From contig CM070901.1 in NCBI GenBank assembly GCA_036417435.1, forward strand, positions 9,708,001 through 9,772,000: 64,000 bases of DNA, written 5' to 3'. A model generated the notes under the pieces. That model saw only the letters and a list, made by a program, of their open reading frames with translations, was not told the origin of the DNA and did no database searches. Origin of the DNA: Inia geoffrensis (taxonomy: Eukaryota > Chordata > Mammalia > Artiodactyla > Iniidae). Both the position numbers and the translations under genes were made by a program. This document shows, piece after piece, positions 50,859-62,432 of the stretch (position 1 is the first letter of the stretch; each line of letters opens with the position of its first letter).

Positions 50859-50989
50859 TAAATAACCACCATTTTTGTTTCAACAAAATTCTGACCTTTC
50901 TGTTAGAATGTATGGCAGTACCGATTTGATGAAGACATATTCTCTCAAAAAGTTTTCAAACAGATGTACATTTTTACAATCATCTTTAC

Positions 50990-51156
50990 CTCTTGTGGAG
51001 CATCATTCTGTATAAATTTCTCATATATTGCTTTTGCTTTATGAATTATTTGTTGAGGGTCTTTGGTTTTCTTGAAATCTTCACAGGCTATCCAAAATTC
51101 AATGTTTTCCTCACTGAATTCAGTTTTAAGAAATCTGGTAAAAGTCTCCAGTCCAT
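50990..51156 (-). CDS. RGS18: RGS18 penultimate coding exon (N-terminal half of RGS domain)
   Basis: This 167-bp exon has the length conserved across R4 RGS genes. It opens after a CTTTCCTTGGTAG acceptor with the last two bases of a split Asp codon. It reads 55 full codons, from [13 protein letters not shown] through [16 protein letters not shown] to QNDAPQE, then meets a GAG|GTAAAG donor. SEEN holds the Glu-Asn pair that contacts the G-alpha switch regions (RGS4 E87/N88). The next exon starts in phase 0 with Val-Asn-Leu-Asp, so the pair joins cleanly. There are no stops or frameshifts. The preceding exon must end with one base of the Asp codon. I searched by eye for its expected WGESF-like coding up to the right edge and did not find it. 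Confidence 0.96.
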
Positions 51157-51579
51157 CTACCAAGGAAAGAAGTGATATATTTTAACTAAAAAATATTGAT
51201 GCTGAGAAAATGTGCTACTTGATATTAAAGTACAACTGTGAGCGTTAGCGGAAGAAGTGTCTTCCCTCTAATTCAGGGCAGTAGCACACATCTTGCTCGT
51301 GAGGAACCATGTTAACAATTAGCTGAAATCTTCACAACTATGAAAGGTAAGTACCATTTCTGTTGAAATGAGGCTGGTATCATGCTTAGACCTGAGTAAC
51401 AGGGACCTTAAATCTGGACCTCGCTTTGGGTCTCTCTCAAGCTGTGCCCTTCCCTGGGGTGAGGGTGGTAGGGTTATTCTACAGAGCCAAAGAGCCATTC
51501 CAGCTGGAGATCATCTCTCAACTTCTAGACCATGCTTCTTGGACTCAGGACCCTGAAATTCCCTTTACAAAGCTTTGTG

Positions 51580-51896
51580 GGACTTCCCTTGTGGCGCAGT
51601 GGTTGAGAATCTGCCTGCTAATGCAGGGGACACGGGTTCGAGCCCTGGTCTGGGAGGATCCCACATGCCACGGAGCAACTAGGCCCGTGAGCCACAACTA
51701 CTGAGCCTGCGCGTCTGGAGCCTGTGCTCCGCAACAAGAGAGGCCGCATTAGTGAGAGGCCCGTGCACCGCGATGAAGAGTGGCCCCCGCTTGCCACAAC
51801 TAGAGAAAGCCCTCGCACAGAAACGAAGACCCAACACAGCAATAATTAATTAATAAACTCCTACCCACAACATCTTAAAAAAAAAAAAAAAAAAAA
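51580..51896 (+). mobile_element. CHR-type SINE, long subfamily
   Basis: Long-form copy with head GGACTTCCCTTGTGGCGCAG and a terminal poly(A) at 51877-51896. Target duplication AAAGCTTTGTG (51569-51579) and GGCTTTGTG (51897-51905), with small differences at the A-rich edge. It lies upstream of the 167-bp RGS18 exon, in the preceding intron. Confidence 0.92.
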
Positions 51897-52189
51897 GGCT
51901 TTGTGTTTCCAGGATTGGCATAGTCCTCTTCCCCAGATACATCCACCAAAGGCACCTGTCTCAGTGGAATGCACACCCCAAGGCTTGAGCATGGACAGGA
52001 CTTGAATTTGCATGCTGGAGTGTCCACCCAAATGTGCAAAGAGGTCTCTCACAGTGTGGAACCAAACTATGGGTGGAAAGTGAAGGGAGGTGGGTTATGC
52101 TTATAGAGTAGAACTGGGAACAGTCTGAGAATTTATATTCAAATGTAATCTACCAAGTGTCACAATAGAAGGATAAAATGTCTATTTTT

Positions 52190-52401
52190 TTTTTTTTTTT
52201 TTTTTTTTGGCAGTACGCGGGCCTCTCACTGTTGTGGCTTCTCCCGTTGCGGAGCACAGGCTCTGGACGCGCAGGCTCAGCGGCCATGGCTCACGGGCCC
52301 AGCCGCTCCGTGGCGTGTGGGATCTTCCCGGACCGGGGCACGAACCCGTGTCCCCTGTATCGGCAGGCGGACTCTCAACCACTGTGCCACCAGGGAAGCC
52401 C
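52190..52401 (-). mobile_element. CHR-type SINE, short subfamily
   Basis: Full-length reverse copy with a perfect 15-bp target duplication, AAAATGTCTATTTTT, at 52175-52189 and 52402-52416. Confidence 0.95.
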
Positions 52402-52539
52402 AAAATGTCTATTTTTAACAGTTTATTAGCCGGATCTGTAACTCTTAAGCATTTAGCAATATAGTATGGGGCCTCCATTTTTACTTTTCTCTTGAGCCCC
52501 ATGAATGTTAAGGGCAGGTATCAAGTCTTACGGAAGACT

Positions 52540-52740
52540 ACCAGGGTGCAAGTGCTTGTTCAGCTAGTTACTATGTGGTCCTGAGTGAATTGCTTTTCCT
52601 TTCTGTGTCTTAGTTTTTCAATACTTAAAATTAAGATAATGATAAAACCGACCTGATAGAGCTGTTTAGAGAATTAAATGTGCCAAAATGTGCAGGATGC
52701 TTAAAACAGAAACTGGCGTATAGCAAGTACTCTATCTGGG
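52540..52740 (+). repeat. MIR SINE remnant
   Basis: Forward MIR: AGTTACTATGTGGTCCTGAG, then TTTCTGTGTCTTAGTTTTTC, then ATAGAGCTGTTTAGAGAATT, then CTGGCGTATAGCAAGTACTC. Confidence 0.75.
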
Positions 52741-52927
52741 TTTTGATGCGGGGGCGGTGATGGTTATGATGATGTTGATGATCTTGATGACTGTCGTTTT
52801 TTTAGGCTCACGTAAAGTTTCATAGCTAAAACTGTGGCAGACTCAGGATTCAACACTAAGACAATCTGACTTTAATACTAGCGTTCTTTCAATTATTTAT
52901 GATATTCTACTTTTTTTGGCTAATAGG

Positions 52928-53250
52928 TTTTTTTTTTTTTTCATTTATTTTTGGTTGCATTGGGTCTTTGTTGCTGTGCTTGGGTTTTCTCTAGTTGCGC
53001 GAGCAGGGGCTACTGTTTGTTGCAGTGCGCAGGCTTCTTATTGTGGTGGCTTCTATTGTTTTGCAGCACCGGCTCTGGGCATGCGGGCTTCAGTAGTTGT
53101 GGCTCGAACGCTCTAGAGCGCAGGCTCAGTAGTTGTAGTGCATGGGCTTAGTTGCTCCGCGGCATGCGGGATCATCCCGGACCAGGGCTCGAACCCGTGT
53201 CCTCTGCATTGGCAGGCAGATTCTTAACCACTGTGCCACCAGGGAAGCCC
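52928..53250 (-). mobile_element. CHR-type SINE, long subfamily
   Basis: Reverse long-form copy running from poly(T) and TTTTTGGTTGCATTGGGTC to CCACCAGGGAAGCCC. The target duplication is not clear. It abuts the L1M fragment on its right. Confidence 0.9.
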
Positions 53251-53253
53251 CGA

Positions 53254-53850
53254 TATCTTTTAAAAAATTAAACTTCTTTGAGAAAATTATAGATTCACAT
53301 GTAGTTGTAGGAAATAACAGAGACAGAGCCCATGTACCCTTTATCCAGTTTCCACCAACATAACATCTTGTAAAACTGTAGTAAAAATATCACAAATAGG
53401 ATAATGATATTGATATAGTTAAGATATAGAATATTTCCATGATTACAAGGATATCTCATGTTGCCATTTTACTGCTATACTCACATTTTTCCCACACCCA
53501 ACCCCTCCTTAAATGTTAGGAACCAATAGCCTGTTCTCCATTGCTGTAATTTGGTCAATTCAAGAATATGATATAAGTGGAATCATGTGGTATATATTGT
53601 TTGGGGTGGCCTTTTTCATCTACCATGATTCACTGGAGATTCATCAGTATATCAGTAATTTGTTCCTTTTCATTGCCGTGTTGTATTCCATGGTATGGAT
53701 TTGTTTAACCATTCCTGTTGAAGGTTTTGAGGGGCTATTATCAATAAGGATGCTATAAACACTTATGTATAGATTTTTTGTGTGTGTGTAAGTTTTCACT
53801 TCTGTGGGATAAGAGAAGTGAAGCTGTTCAGTCATCTGGTATTTGAAATA
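53254..53850 (-). mobile_element. L1M 3' region fragment
   Basis: Reverse old L1 3' end: AATTATAGATTCACATGTAG, then GTACCCTTTATCCAGTTTCC, then TAAGTGGAATCATGTGGTAT, then GTGTTGTATTCCATGGTATG. It has the same family signature as the 28275-28998 fragment. Frames are lost. Confidence 0.75.
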
Positions 53851-53925
53851 GAGAAGAGAGCATTATAGAAGCATTGAGAAAAGGTAAAAATATTCCTTCT
53901 AGATTTTTCAGATAAATTTTCTCAG

Positions 53926-54075
53926 GGACTTCCCTGGCGGTCCAGTGGTTAAGACTCTGTGCTCCTAATGCAGGGGGCACCTGTTTGACCCCTGGTCAGG
54001 GAGCTAAGATCTCACATGCTGCACAGCACAGCCAATAAACAAACAAACAAATAAATAAACTAAGTAAGTGAATAA
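53926..54075 (+). mobile_element. Short tRNA-derived SINE (CHR-related)
   Basis: Head GGACTTCCCTGGCGGTCCAG, a B-box-like GTTTGACCCCTGG, and an AAACAAACAAATAAATAAAC tail. Perfect 14-bp target duplication ATAAATTTTCTCAG at 53912-53925 and 54076-54089. Confidence 0.94.
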
Positions 54076-54399
54076 ATAAATTTTCTCAGAGAAATTCACA
54101 TTTGTGTTGGATACAAACGATTTTTAGCAATTTTTCTTTAGATTTGTTCTCTACTCATAGTTATGACCGATTTCTCTTTCTGCTATCACAGGTGGGTTAT
54201 TACATGAGGAAATTTCATGAGTTCTGTCTAGATTTCTCACCTGGCAGCATTTGATAATAATGATCCCCTCCTTTTTGAAATATCCTTCTTCCTAGGATTC
54301 TAGGACACCATACCTCCTAATTTATACCCTCCGATTACTTTAAGCATGGCTTAATGTTTTCTGTTCCCTGGTTAAATGTGATGTTTGCTGGGATTCTGT

Positions 54400-55985
54400 T
54401 CTTTACATTCTTCTCCTTTTCTCACCTCTTCTACCTCCCTTTTCTTTCTCTATCCTCCTGTATCCTTGTCTTCCAACATTCTTCCTGAAACCCCTTTCCC
54501 CCTTACTTCCCTCTGTACTTCATGCATACTGCTCGCACCTACAGGCAAAATAAGGCATTACAAACAATCTTGCAAAACAATAAAGTTTCTCTGAGTTAAA
54601 TTTTGATCTAATTAAAAGATTTTAATCTCATTACAAGAAATCATTAGAAGAAAATTTTTCTCTTCACCTCAGATATTCCTCCAGCTGCTGATCTATATCT
54701 TTCTCCTTACAAAATGGTCTCTTAATCCCCTCCACTCGTTTACCTCCCCATACACTAAAATGTGGTTTCTACTTAAATCATTTTTACCAAAATGACTTAC
54801 TGTTATATTCCATGGAAAAAAATTTTTTTCCAATCCATATATTACTTCCTCTCTCTATGACAGCAGGCGAAGATGAGATATGTCTGTAATTCTTTTCTAT
54901 GGCACATACACTCTTGAGTTTCTTCTTTTATCTCTGACTACTGCTTTTCTAAATACTTCTCAGTTTATCCTTCTTCCTGCTTCCCTTTAATTCCAATTCC
55001 AGGGCAATCACTTCAACACTTTAACACAATGAATGTGCTGATGATTTTCAGAAATGATCTCCGGCTCAGATCACTTTCCTGAGCTCCAAGCTCATATCAC
55101 CCAACATTTGGTAAACATCTCTACTGAATTTCCCACCAAAATAATCACATCACAGCTGAATTTAATATCTTCACCCAAAAGCTTCCCAGAATGTTTCCCA
55201 CGCAATGACACCATCCACTCAACAACTTAACCCGCAACCCTGGCATCCTTAGGGATCCCCAGTTTTCTTCTCAACTCAATTGATAATTAGATCTTCTCAA
55301 CTTTATCTCCTTTATGTATCATGCATCTGTCTTTTTATTTTTATTCAATCTGGAATTACCCTTATTCAGACCAGGATCATATTTTACATAGATTATTATA
55401 AAAACCTTCTAAATGGTGACTGACTCCAGGCTTCCCTTCCTTCCCTCCCCTGCTAACCACCCCCCACCACACACTTTCCAAGTTATTATTCAGATTCTAG
55501 TCAGTAATATCTTTCTAGAGTACAAATTTAATTATGTTTGTTCACTGTTGAAAATTTTCCAACAATGCCCTTAATCTCTTTCCACTCTCTTTCTCACACT
55601 CTAAGATCCAAGCACAGTGAAATAACTTAGAGTTCCATTCATGTGCCATGTTCCCACATCTCTTTAGCTTCTATTGGAAACATTTTCTCTTCCTACTCCA
55701 ATTTTATCAATCTAATTTCATCAGGCTAATCTGTATCACCCATTGAAGTTTAAATTAGAGATCACTTTATCTGGAAAGATTTCACTGATCTCTCAAGAAT
55801 AAGTTGGGTGTCCTTCATATATGACTTCCTACACTGGGTAACATTTAAACAATGTGCTGAAGTTGCTTCCTTATTTTTGTTTCTCATGCTATATTGTGAG
55901 ATTCATGAGATGAAGGCCCTTGTCTAATTTGCCACAAAAATCCCCAGCAGGAAGAAATCACTCAATATTTACTTACTGAAGGAAA
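54400..55985 (+). repeat. Ancient LINE-like 3' sequence (L2-like, family uncertain)
   Basis: A pyrimidine-rich tract with GAGCTCCAAGCTCATATCAC, then CAACCCTGGCATCCTTAGGG, then GATTATTATAAAAACCTTCT, ending CCCAGCAGGAAGAAATCACTC. This order is familiar from widely spread mammalian LINE 3' sequences. The right part (55340-55985) is the clearer. I cannot assign a subfamily. Confidence 0.5.
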
Positions 55986-56930
55986 TAAGTAATAATTGAA
56001 CACATGAGAAAAAGTACAAATTTTCATTAAAAATACAAAAGTTCTAGCAAAAAAATCTTGTTGAGGAGGCAGAGATGAGTTTGGGGATCATGATATGTTT
56101 GGAATTTGTGGGTCAGGGTACAGAGGAAAAAAAGAAGAAAGAAACATGCAGAGGGTGCCTGGAAGTCTACATGCAGTTTACCTGTAGATCCTTGGCTGAG
56201 GGTCAGGCTGTACACGGGCAGGGCAAACTCTGTGAAGCCCAGAAGAGTATAGCTGCAGTGGTGCTGAGAGGTAAATGAAGATCAGGGAGTTTGCACGGGT
56301 CTAGGAGACTTTGGATTTCTGGCCCAGCTATAGTGGAGATACCCAAGAAGGCTATATTTTTGGTATAAATACTACAGGCAAGGTCTTTGTCCTCAAACTA
56401 AGATAAATTGGAAAGAGATTGGTTTTAAATATCAAACTGATCAGAAAGAATCAAGAGGATCCACCCGTGATTTAACTGACTGCCAGAAAAATAATCTAAC
56501 GCTGTTTAAAGGAAGACAGCATAATCTAGACTCCTATATCTTCCTCCTTGCACACATACAATAAAAATTTATTAGGCATGCAAGAAATGTCTAATGTGAC
56601 CCATTGTTAATAACAAAAATGGTCAATAGAAACAGACCACAAGATATCTGAAATGTTGGAAATAGCACACAGGATGTTATAAAAGCTATTATTTATATGT
56701 TGAAGAATGAAAAGGTTAAAAAAGACATAAGGAGTGAATAGATGCAAAAACTCAGAAAAGAAATTGAAACTATAGAAAACAATCAAATGGAACTCTAGAA
56801 CTAAAATGGAAAATACCTGAAGCAAAAAAAAATTCATTGGATCAGCATGACGGCAGATTAGCACCTGCCTAAGAAAAGATGAGTAGACTAGAAGACGGGA
56901 AGATAGAAGTTATTTAATTTAGGATAGTAG

Positions 56931-57280
56931 AGGACTTCCCTGATGGCACAGTAGTTATGCCACCTGCCAATGCATGGGGACACGGGTTTAAGCCCTGGTC
57001 TGGGAAGATCCCAAATGCTGCAGAGCAACTAAACCCATGTGCCACAACTACTGAACCTGAGCTCTAGAGCCCACAAGCCACAAATACTGAGCCCACTGTG
57101 TGCCACAACTACTGAAGCCCGCGTGCCTAGAGCCTATGCTTGGCAACAGGAGAAGCCACTGCAATGAGAAGCCCGCACACTGCAACAAAGAGTAGTCCTT
57201 GCTCACCACAACTAGAGAAATCCCGCACGCAGCAATGAAGACATAACACAGCCAAAATTTTTTAAAAGATAAAAAAAAAA
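56931..57280 (+). mobile_element. CHR-type SINE, long subfamily, inside the old L1M
   Basis: Long-form copy, GGACTTCCCTGATGGCACAG to an A-rich tail. A possible short duplication is AGGATAGTAGAG before it and AGATAGCAGG after it. It is among the more diverged copies. Confidence 0.88.
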
Positions 57281-57583
57281 AGATAGCAGGAAACGAGGGG
57301 GAGAATTTCACAATTATACTTCCAGATTTTAATTCTGTTCACTCATACATTTATAGAACAAATAGACAGAATGTCAATCAGAATATGTAAAACTTGAACA
57401 TTATCAACTAAATCGACCTAATTGACAATTATATGACATTCTACCAAATACATATTTTCAAGTGCACAAGCAAGATTATCCAAGATGGATCACATGCTAG
57501 GATGTAAAATGAATATAAATAAATGTCAAAAGATTGAAGTCTTACACAGTATGTCCTGTCCATTTAATAAAAAATCAACTAGT

Positions 57584-60500
57584 CATTTTCACAATGTTGA
57601 TTCTTCCAATCCAACAACATGGTATATCTCTCCATCTGTTTGTATCATCTTTAATTTCTGTCATCAGTATCTTATAGTTTTCTGCATACAGGTCTTTTGT
57701 CTCCTTAGGTAGGTTTATTCCTAGGTATTTTTTCATTTTGTTGCAATGGTATGTGGGAGTGTTTCCTTAGTTTCTCTTTCAGATTTTTCATCATCAGTGT
57801 ATAGGAATGCAAGAGATTTCTGTGCATTAATTTTGTATCCTGCTACTTTACCAAATTCATTGATTAGCTCGACTAGTTTTCTGGTAGTGTCTTTAGGATT
57901 CTCTGTGTATAGTATCATGTCATCTGCAAACAGTGACAGCTTTACTTCTTCTTTTCCAGTTTGGATTCCTTTTATTTCTTTTTCTTCTCTGATTGCTGTG
58001 GCTAAAACTTCCAAAACTATGTTGAATAATAGTGGTGAGAGTGGACAACCTTGTATTGTTCCTGATCTTAGAAGAAGTGGTTTCATTTTTTCACAACTGA
58101 GAATGACGTTGGCTGTGGGTTTGTCATATATGGCCTTTATTATGTTGAGGTAAATTCCCTCCATGCCTATTTTCTGGAGGGTTTTTATCATAAGTGGGTG
58201 TTGAATTTTGTCAAAAGCTTTCTCTGCCTCTATTGAGATGATCATATGGTTTTTATCCTTCAATTTGTTAATATGGTGCATCACACTGATTTGTGTATAT
58301 TGAAGAATCCTTGCATTCCTGGGATAAACCCCACTTGATCATGGTGTATGATCCTTTTAATGTGCTGTTGGATTCTGTTTGCTAGTATTTTGTTGAGGAT
58401 TTTTACATCTGTGTCCATCAGTGATATTGGCCTGTAGTTTTCTTTCTTTGTGACATATTTGTCTGGTTTTGGTATCAGGGTGATTGTGGCCTCCTAGAAT
58501 GAGTTTGGGAGTGTTCCTCCCTCTGCTATATCTTGGAAGAGTTTGAGAAGGATAGGTGTTAGCTCTTCTCTAAGTGTTTGATACAATTTGCCTGTGAAGC
58601 CATCTGGCCCTGGGCTTTTGTTTGTCGGAAGATTTTTAATCACAGTCTCAATTTCAGTGTTTGTGATTGGTCAGTTTATATTTTCTGTTTCTTCCTGGTT
58701 AGTCTTGCAAGGTTGTGCTTTTCTAAGAATTTGTCCATGTTTTCCAGGTTGTCTATTTTATTATCATACAGTTGCTTGTAGTAGTCTCTCATGATCCTTT
58801 GTATTTTTGCAGTGTCAATTGTTACTTCTCCTTTTTCATTTCCAGTTCTATTGATTTGAGTCTTCTCCTTTTTTTTCTTGATGTGTCTGGCTAATGGTTT
58901 ATCAATTTTGTTTATCTTCTCAAAGAACCAGCTTTTAGTTTTATTGATCTTTGCTATTATTTCCTTCATTTCTTTTTCATGTATTTCTGATCCGATCTTT
59001 ATGATTTCTTTCCTTCTGCTAACATTGGGGTTTTTTGTTCTTTCTCTAATTGCTTTAGGTGTAAGTTTAGGTTGTTTATTTGAGATGTTTCTTGTTTCTT
59101 GAGGTAGGATTGTATTGCTCTAAACTTCCTTCTTAGAACTGCTTTTGCTGCATCCCACAGGTTTTGGGTCATTGTGTTTTCATTGTCATTTGTTTCTAGG
59201 TATTTTTTGATTTCCTCTTTGATTTCTTCAGTGATCTCTTGGTTATTAAGTAGTGTATTGTTTAGCATCCATGTATTTGTATTTTTTACAGATTTTTTTC
59301 CTGTAATTGATATCTAGTCTCATAGCATTGTGGTCTGAAAAGATACTTGATATGATTTCAATTTTCTTAAATTTATGAAGGCTTGATTTGTGCCCCAAGA
59401 TATGAACTATACTACCCAAAGCAATCTACAGATTCAATGCAATCCCTATCAAACTACCAATGGCATTTTTCACAGAACTAGAACAAAAAATTGCACAGTT
59501 TGTATGGAAACACAAAAGACCCTGAATAGCCAAAGTAATCTTGAGAAAGAAAAATGGAGCTGGAGGAATCAGGCTCCTGGACTTCAGATGATACTACAAA
59601 GCTACAGTCATCAAGACAGTATGGTACTGGCACAAAAATAGAAATATAGATCAATGGAACAGGATAGAAAACCCAGAGACAAACCCACGCACATATGGTC
59701 ACCTTATCTTTGATAAAGGAGGCAAGAGTATACAATGGAGAAAAGACAGCCTGTTCAATAAGTGATGCTGGGAAAACTGGGCAGCTACATGTAAAAGAAT
59801 GCAATTAGAACACTTCCTAACACCGTACACAAAAATAAACTCAAAATGGATTAAAGGCCTAAATGTAAGGCCAGACACTATAAAATTCTTAGCAGAAAAC
59901 ATAGGCAGAACACTCTGTGACATAAATCACAGCAAGATCCTTTTTGCCCAATGGAAATAAAAACAAAGATAAACAAATGGGACCTAATGAAACTTAAAAG
60001 CTTTTCACAGCAAAGGAAGCCATAAACAAGATGAAAAGGCAACGCTCAGAATGGGAGAAAATATTCGCAAACGAAGCAACTGACAAAGGATTAATCTGCA
60101 AAATATACAAGCAGCTCATGCAGCTGAATATCAAACAAACAACCCAATCCAATAATGGACAGAAGACCTAAATAGACATTTCTCCAAAGAAGATATACAG
60201 GTAGCTAACAAACATATGAAAGGATGCTCAACATCACTAATCATTAGAGTAATGCAAATTAAAACTACAATGAGGTATCACCTCACACCAGTCAGAATGG
60301 CCATCATCAAACAATCTACAAACAATAAATGCTGGAAAGGGTGTGGAGAAAAGGGAACCCTCCTGCATTGTTGGTGGGAATGTAAATTGATACAGCCACT
60401 ATGGAGAACAGTATGGAGGTTCCTTTAAAAACTAAAAATGGAGCTAACATATGACTCAACAATCCCACTACTGGGGATATACCCTGAGAAAAACATAATT

Positions 60501-61115
60501 CAAAAAGAGACATGTACCACAGTGTTCATTGCAGCTCTATTTACAAGAGCTAGGATATGGAAGTAACCCGAGTCCATTGACAGATGAATGAATAAAGAAG
60601 ATGTGGCACATGTGTACAATGGAATATTACTCAGCCATATAAGGAAATGAAATTGAGTTATTTGTTGTGAGGTGGATGGACCTAGAGTCTGTCATACAGA
60701 GTGAAGTAAGTCAGAAAAACAAATACCGTATGCTAACACATATATATGGAATCTAAAAAAAAAGGGTTCTGAAGAACCTAGGGGCAGGACATGAATAAAG
60801 ACACAGACATAGAGAACGGACTTGAGGACATGGGGAGGGGGAAGGGTAAGCTGGGACAAAGTGAGAGAATGGCATGGACTTATATATACTACCAAATGTA
60901 AAATAGCTAGTCGGAAGCAGCCACATAGCACAGGGAGGTCAGCTCCGTGCTTTGTGACCATCTAGAGGGGTGGGTTAGGGTGGGTGGGAGGGAGATGCAA
61001 GAGGGAGGAGATATGGGGATATATGTATATGCATAGCTGATTCACTTTGTTATAAAACAGAAACTAACACACCATTGTAAAGCAATTATACTCCAATAAA
61101 GGTGTTAAAAAAAAA
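57584..61115. mobile_element. Younger L1 with twin-priming inversion, nested in an older L1
   Basis: The right part (about 59404-61115, plus strand) is L1 ORF2 3' sequence and 3' UTR, ending CTCCAATAAAGGTG and poly(A). The left part (57584 to about 59404) is upstream ORF2 sequence in reverse orientation. In L1 order the left part ends ...GTGAAAATGACTA and the right part begins ACTATACTACCC, so they are adjacent in the parental element with a few bases of overlap. An 8-bp duplication, CAACTAGT (57576-57583 and 61118-61125), plus A-rich flanks brackets the whole. No complete reading frame survives. Confidence 0.88.
57733..59268 (-). pseudogene. L1 ORF2 fragment: reverse transcriptase region, inverted
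   Basis: Open segments at 59268-58999, 58969-58676 and 58284-57733 belong to ORF2. The last is 183 codons and holds the reverse transcriptase core, with [13 protein letters not shown] and the catalytic FADDMILY near 57932. The segments are separated by stops and frame changes, so this is a broken copy. Confidence 0.9.
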
Positions 61116-62010
61116 CCCAACTAGTAACATAGCTTTAGAAGCCCCCAAATATTTGGAAATGAAACAACACATATAAATAATTTATTGATCAAAGAAAGAA
61201 TCAAAAGAGAAATTAGAAAATATTTACAATTGAATTATAATAAAAATACAGTACATCAAATTTTGTAGGATGCAGTTTAAACCACATTTAGAGGGAAATT
61301 TACCACATGAAATGCTATACTAGTAAAAAATAAAATCTAAGTTTCTACTTTAAGAAGTTTTAAAAACAAGAGAAAATTAAAGCCACAGTAAGTTGAAGGA
61401 AAAAAAATTATAAAAGAAGTCTATGTAAAAGAAAACAAACCATAGAGAACATTTACAAAGCCAAACGTTGTTTCTTCGAAAACATTAATAAAATAGAACT
61501 CCTAGTGAGGCTGTTTCATAGTAGTAGGAAGCAAATCAGTGATATTTCCACAGATCTTAGACATATTACAAAGATAGTAAATATTAAGAATGATTTTATG
61601 CCAATAAATATAATTTAAATAAAATGGGAAAATTGTTTAAAGAAAGCCTACCCAAACTGACAGTGAAGTGAAAAATCTGAAACTATTAACTTAATAGATT
61701 TTTATAATAAAAATACCACCCCTCCCCAAAAAAATCTTGGGCCCAGATTTGGTGAATTTCATCAAACATTTAAGAAAAAAGTATTCTAATCTTATACAAC
61801 TTATGGAAAACAGTGGAGGGATGAATAATTTCCTTCTCATTTTAAGAGGCTAGGATAACTCTAATACCAAAACCTGACAAATGTAACACCAACAGCACCC
61901 CCAGAAATAACGATTAAGAAAGGAAAAGGAAAAGAAAATTATAGACCAATGATCACAGATGTAAAGATTCTGAACAACATATTAGAGACTTAAATTCAGG
62001 AATTTGAAGA

Positions 62011-62432
62011 GGGGGAAGCATACATTCTAGCATTAAGGCAAAAAAAATTGTGAAGTAAATGATATAGCTTTCTTTGTCTACTCAACTTATTTTCACTTAT
62101 ATTCATTTCTTCTATTCACTGTTCTCTAGAACTATTCCTCATGGTCCATGATTATTTGTAATATAATAAGTTCCATATAGAATGAAGCAAGAAGAATGAA
62201 TATGGTAGAATTATGGTGATAACTAAGAGGGATTGCATTTTTAACATGTTTAAAGGTTTTGAGCGCTAAGTGCTGTTCATACACATTACTACATTTAATA
62301 CTACAACATATGTCTGGAATATGTCCTGTATTCATTTTCACAGCTGTGAAAACTGAGATTCATATAAATTCAATTGTCCCAGATCTCACTTTTCAAACAA
62401 ATTGTAGAAGTATATCTTTCTCAAGAAGGCAG
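62011..62432. other. Short gene-free stretch with a possible MIR trace
   Basis: The part 62240-62420 faintly follows reverse MIR order (ACATTACTACATTTAATACT, then TTTTCACAGCTGTGAAAACT). No coding frame. Confidence 0.4.

Larger units (their letters stand above)
48998..50989 (-). other. RGS18: RGS18 last intron (1992 bp)
   Basis: The intron lies between the GT donor at 50989-50988 and the AG acceptor at 48999-48998, both canonical on the minus strand. It contains a Tigger-like element (50376-50858) about 130 bp from the donor and a (GT)n/(TA)n microsatellite (about 49468-49511). No other coding signal was seen. Open frames here are short and lack family resemblance. Confidence 0.9.
56540..62010 (+). 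mobile_element. Old L1M element, interrupted by a SINE and a younger L1
   Basis: Three plus-strand blocks are in L1 order. The block 56540-56930 is ORF1-like (AAATGGAACTCTAGAACTAA, then TTCATTGGATCAGCATGACG). The block 57285-57583 is ORF2 endonuclease-like (AACATTATCAACTAAATCGA, then ATCACATGCTAGGATGTAAA). The block 61126-62010 is ORF2 continuing (CCCCCAAATATTTGGAAATG, then GGATGCAGTTTAAACCACAT, then CCAAAACCTGACAAATGTAA). Stops are frequent in all blocks. The gap between the first two blocks also includes a deletion. Confidence 0.75.

Noticed and set aside
10958..53250. tRNA genes suggested by A-box and B-box-like sequences
   Set aside because: The motifs are SINE heads with target duplications and A-rich tails; none folds as a complete functional tRNA by eye.
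10958..57280. A CRISPR-like array from many similar repeated units
   Set aside because: The units are 120-380 bp, far apart, in both orientations, and flanked by individual target duplications, so they are SINEs.
57733..58284. The longest single open frame (183 codons) as a possible gene
   Set aside because: It carries the L1 reverse transcriptase core and sits in an inverted, broken L1 copy, so it is not a host gene.
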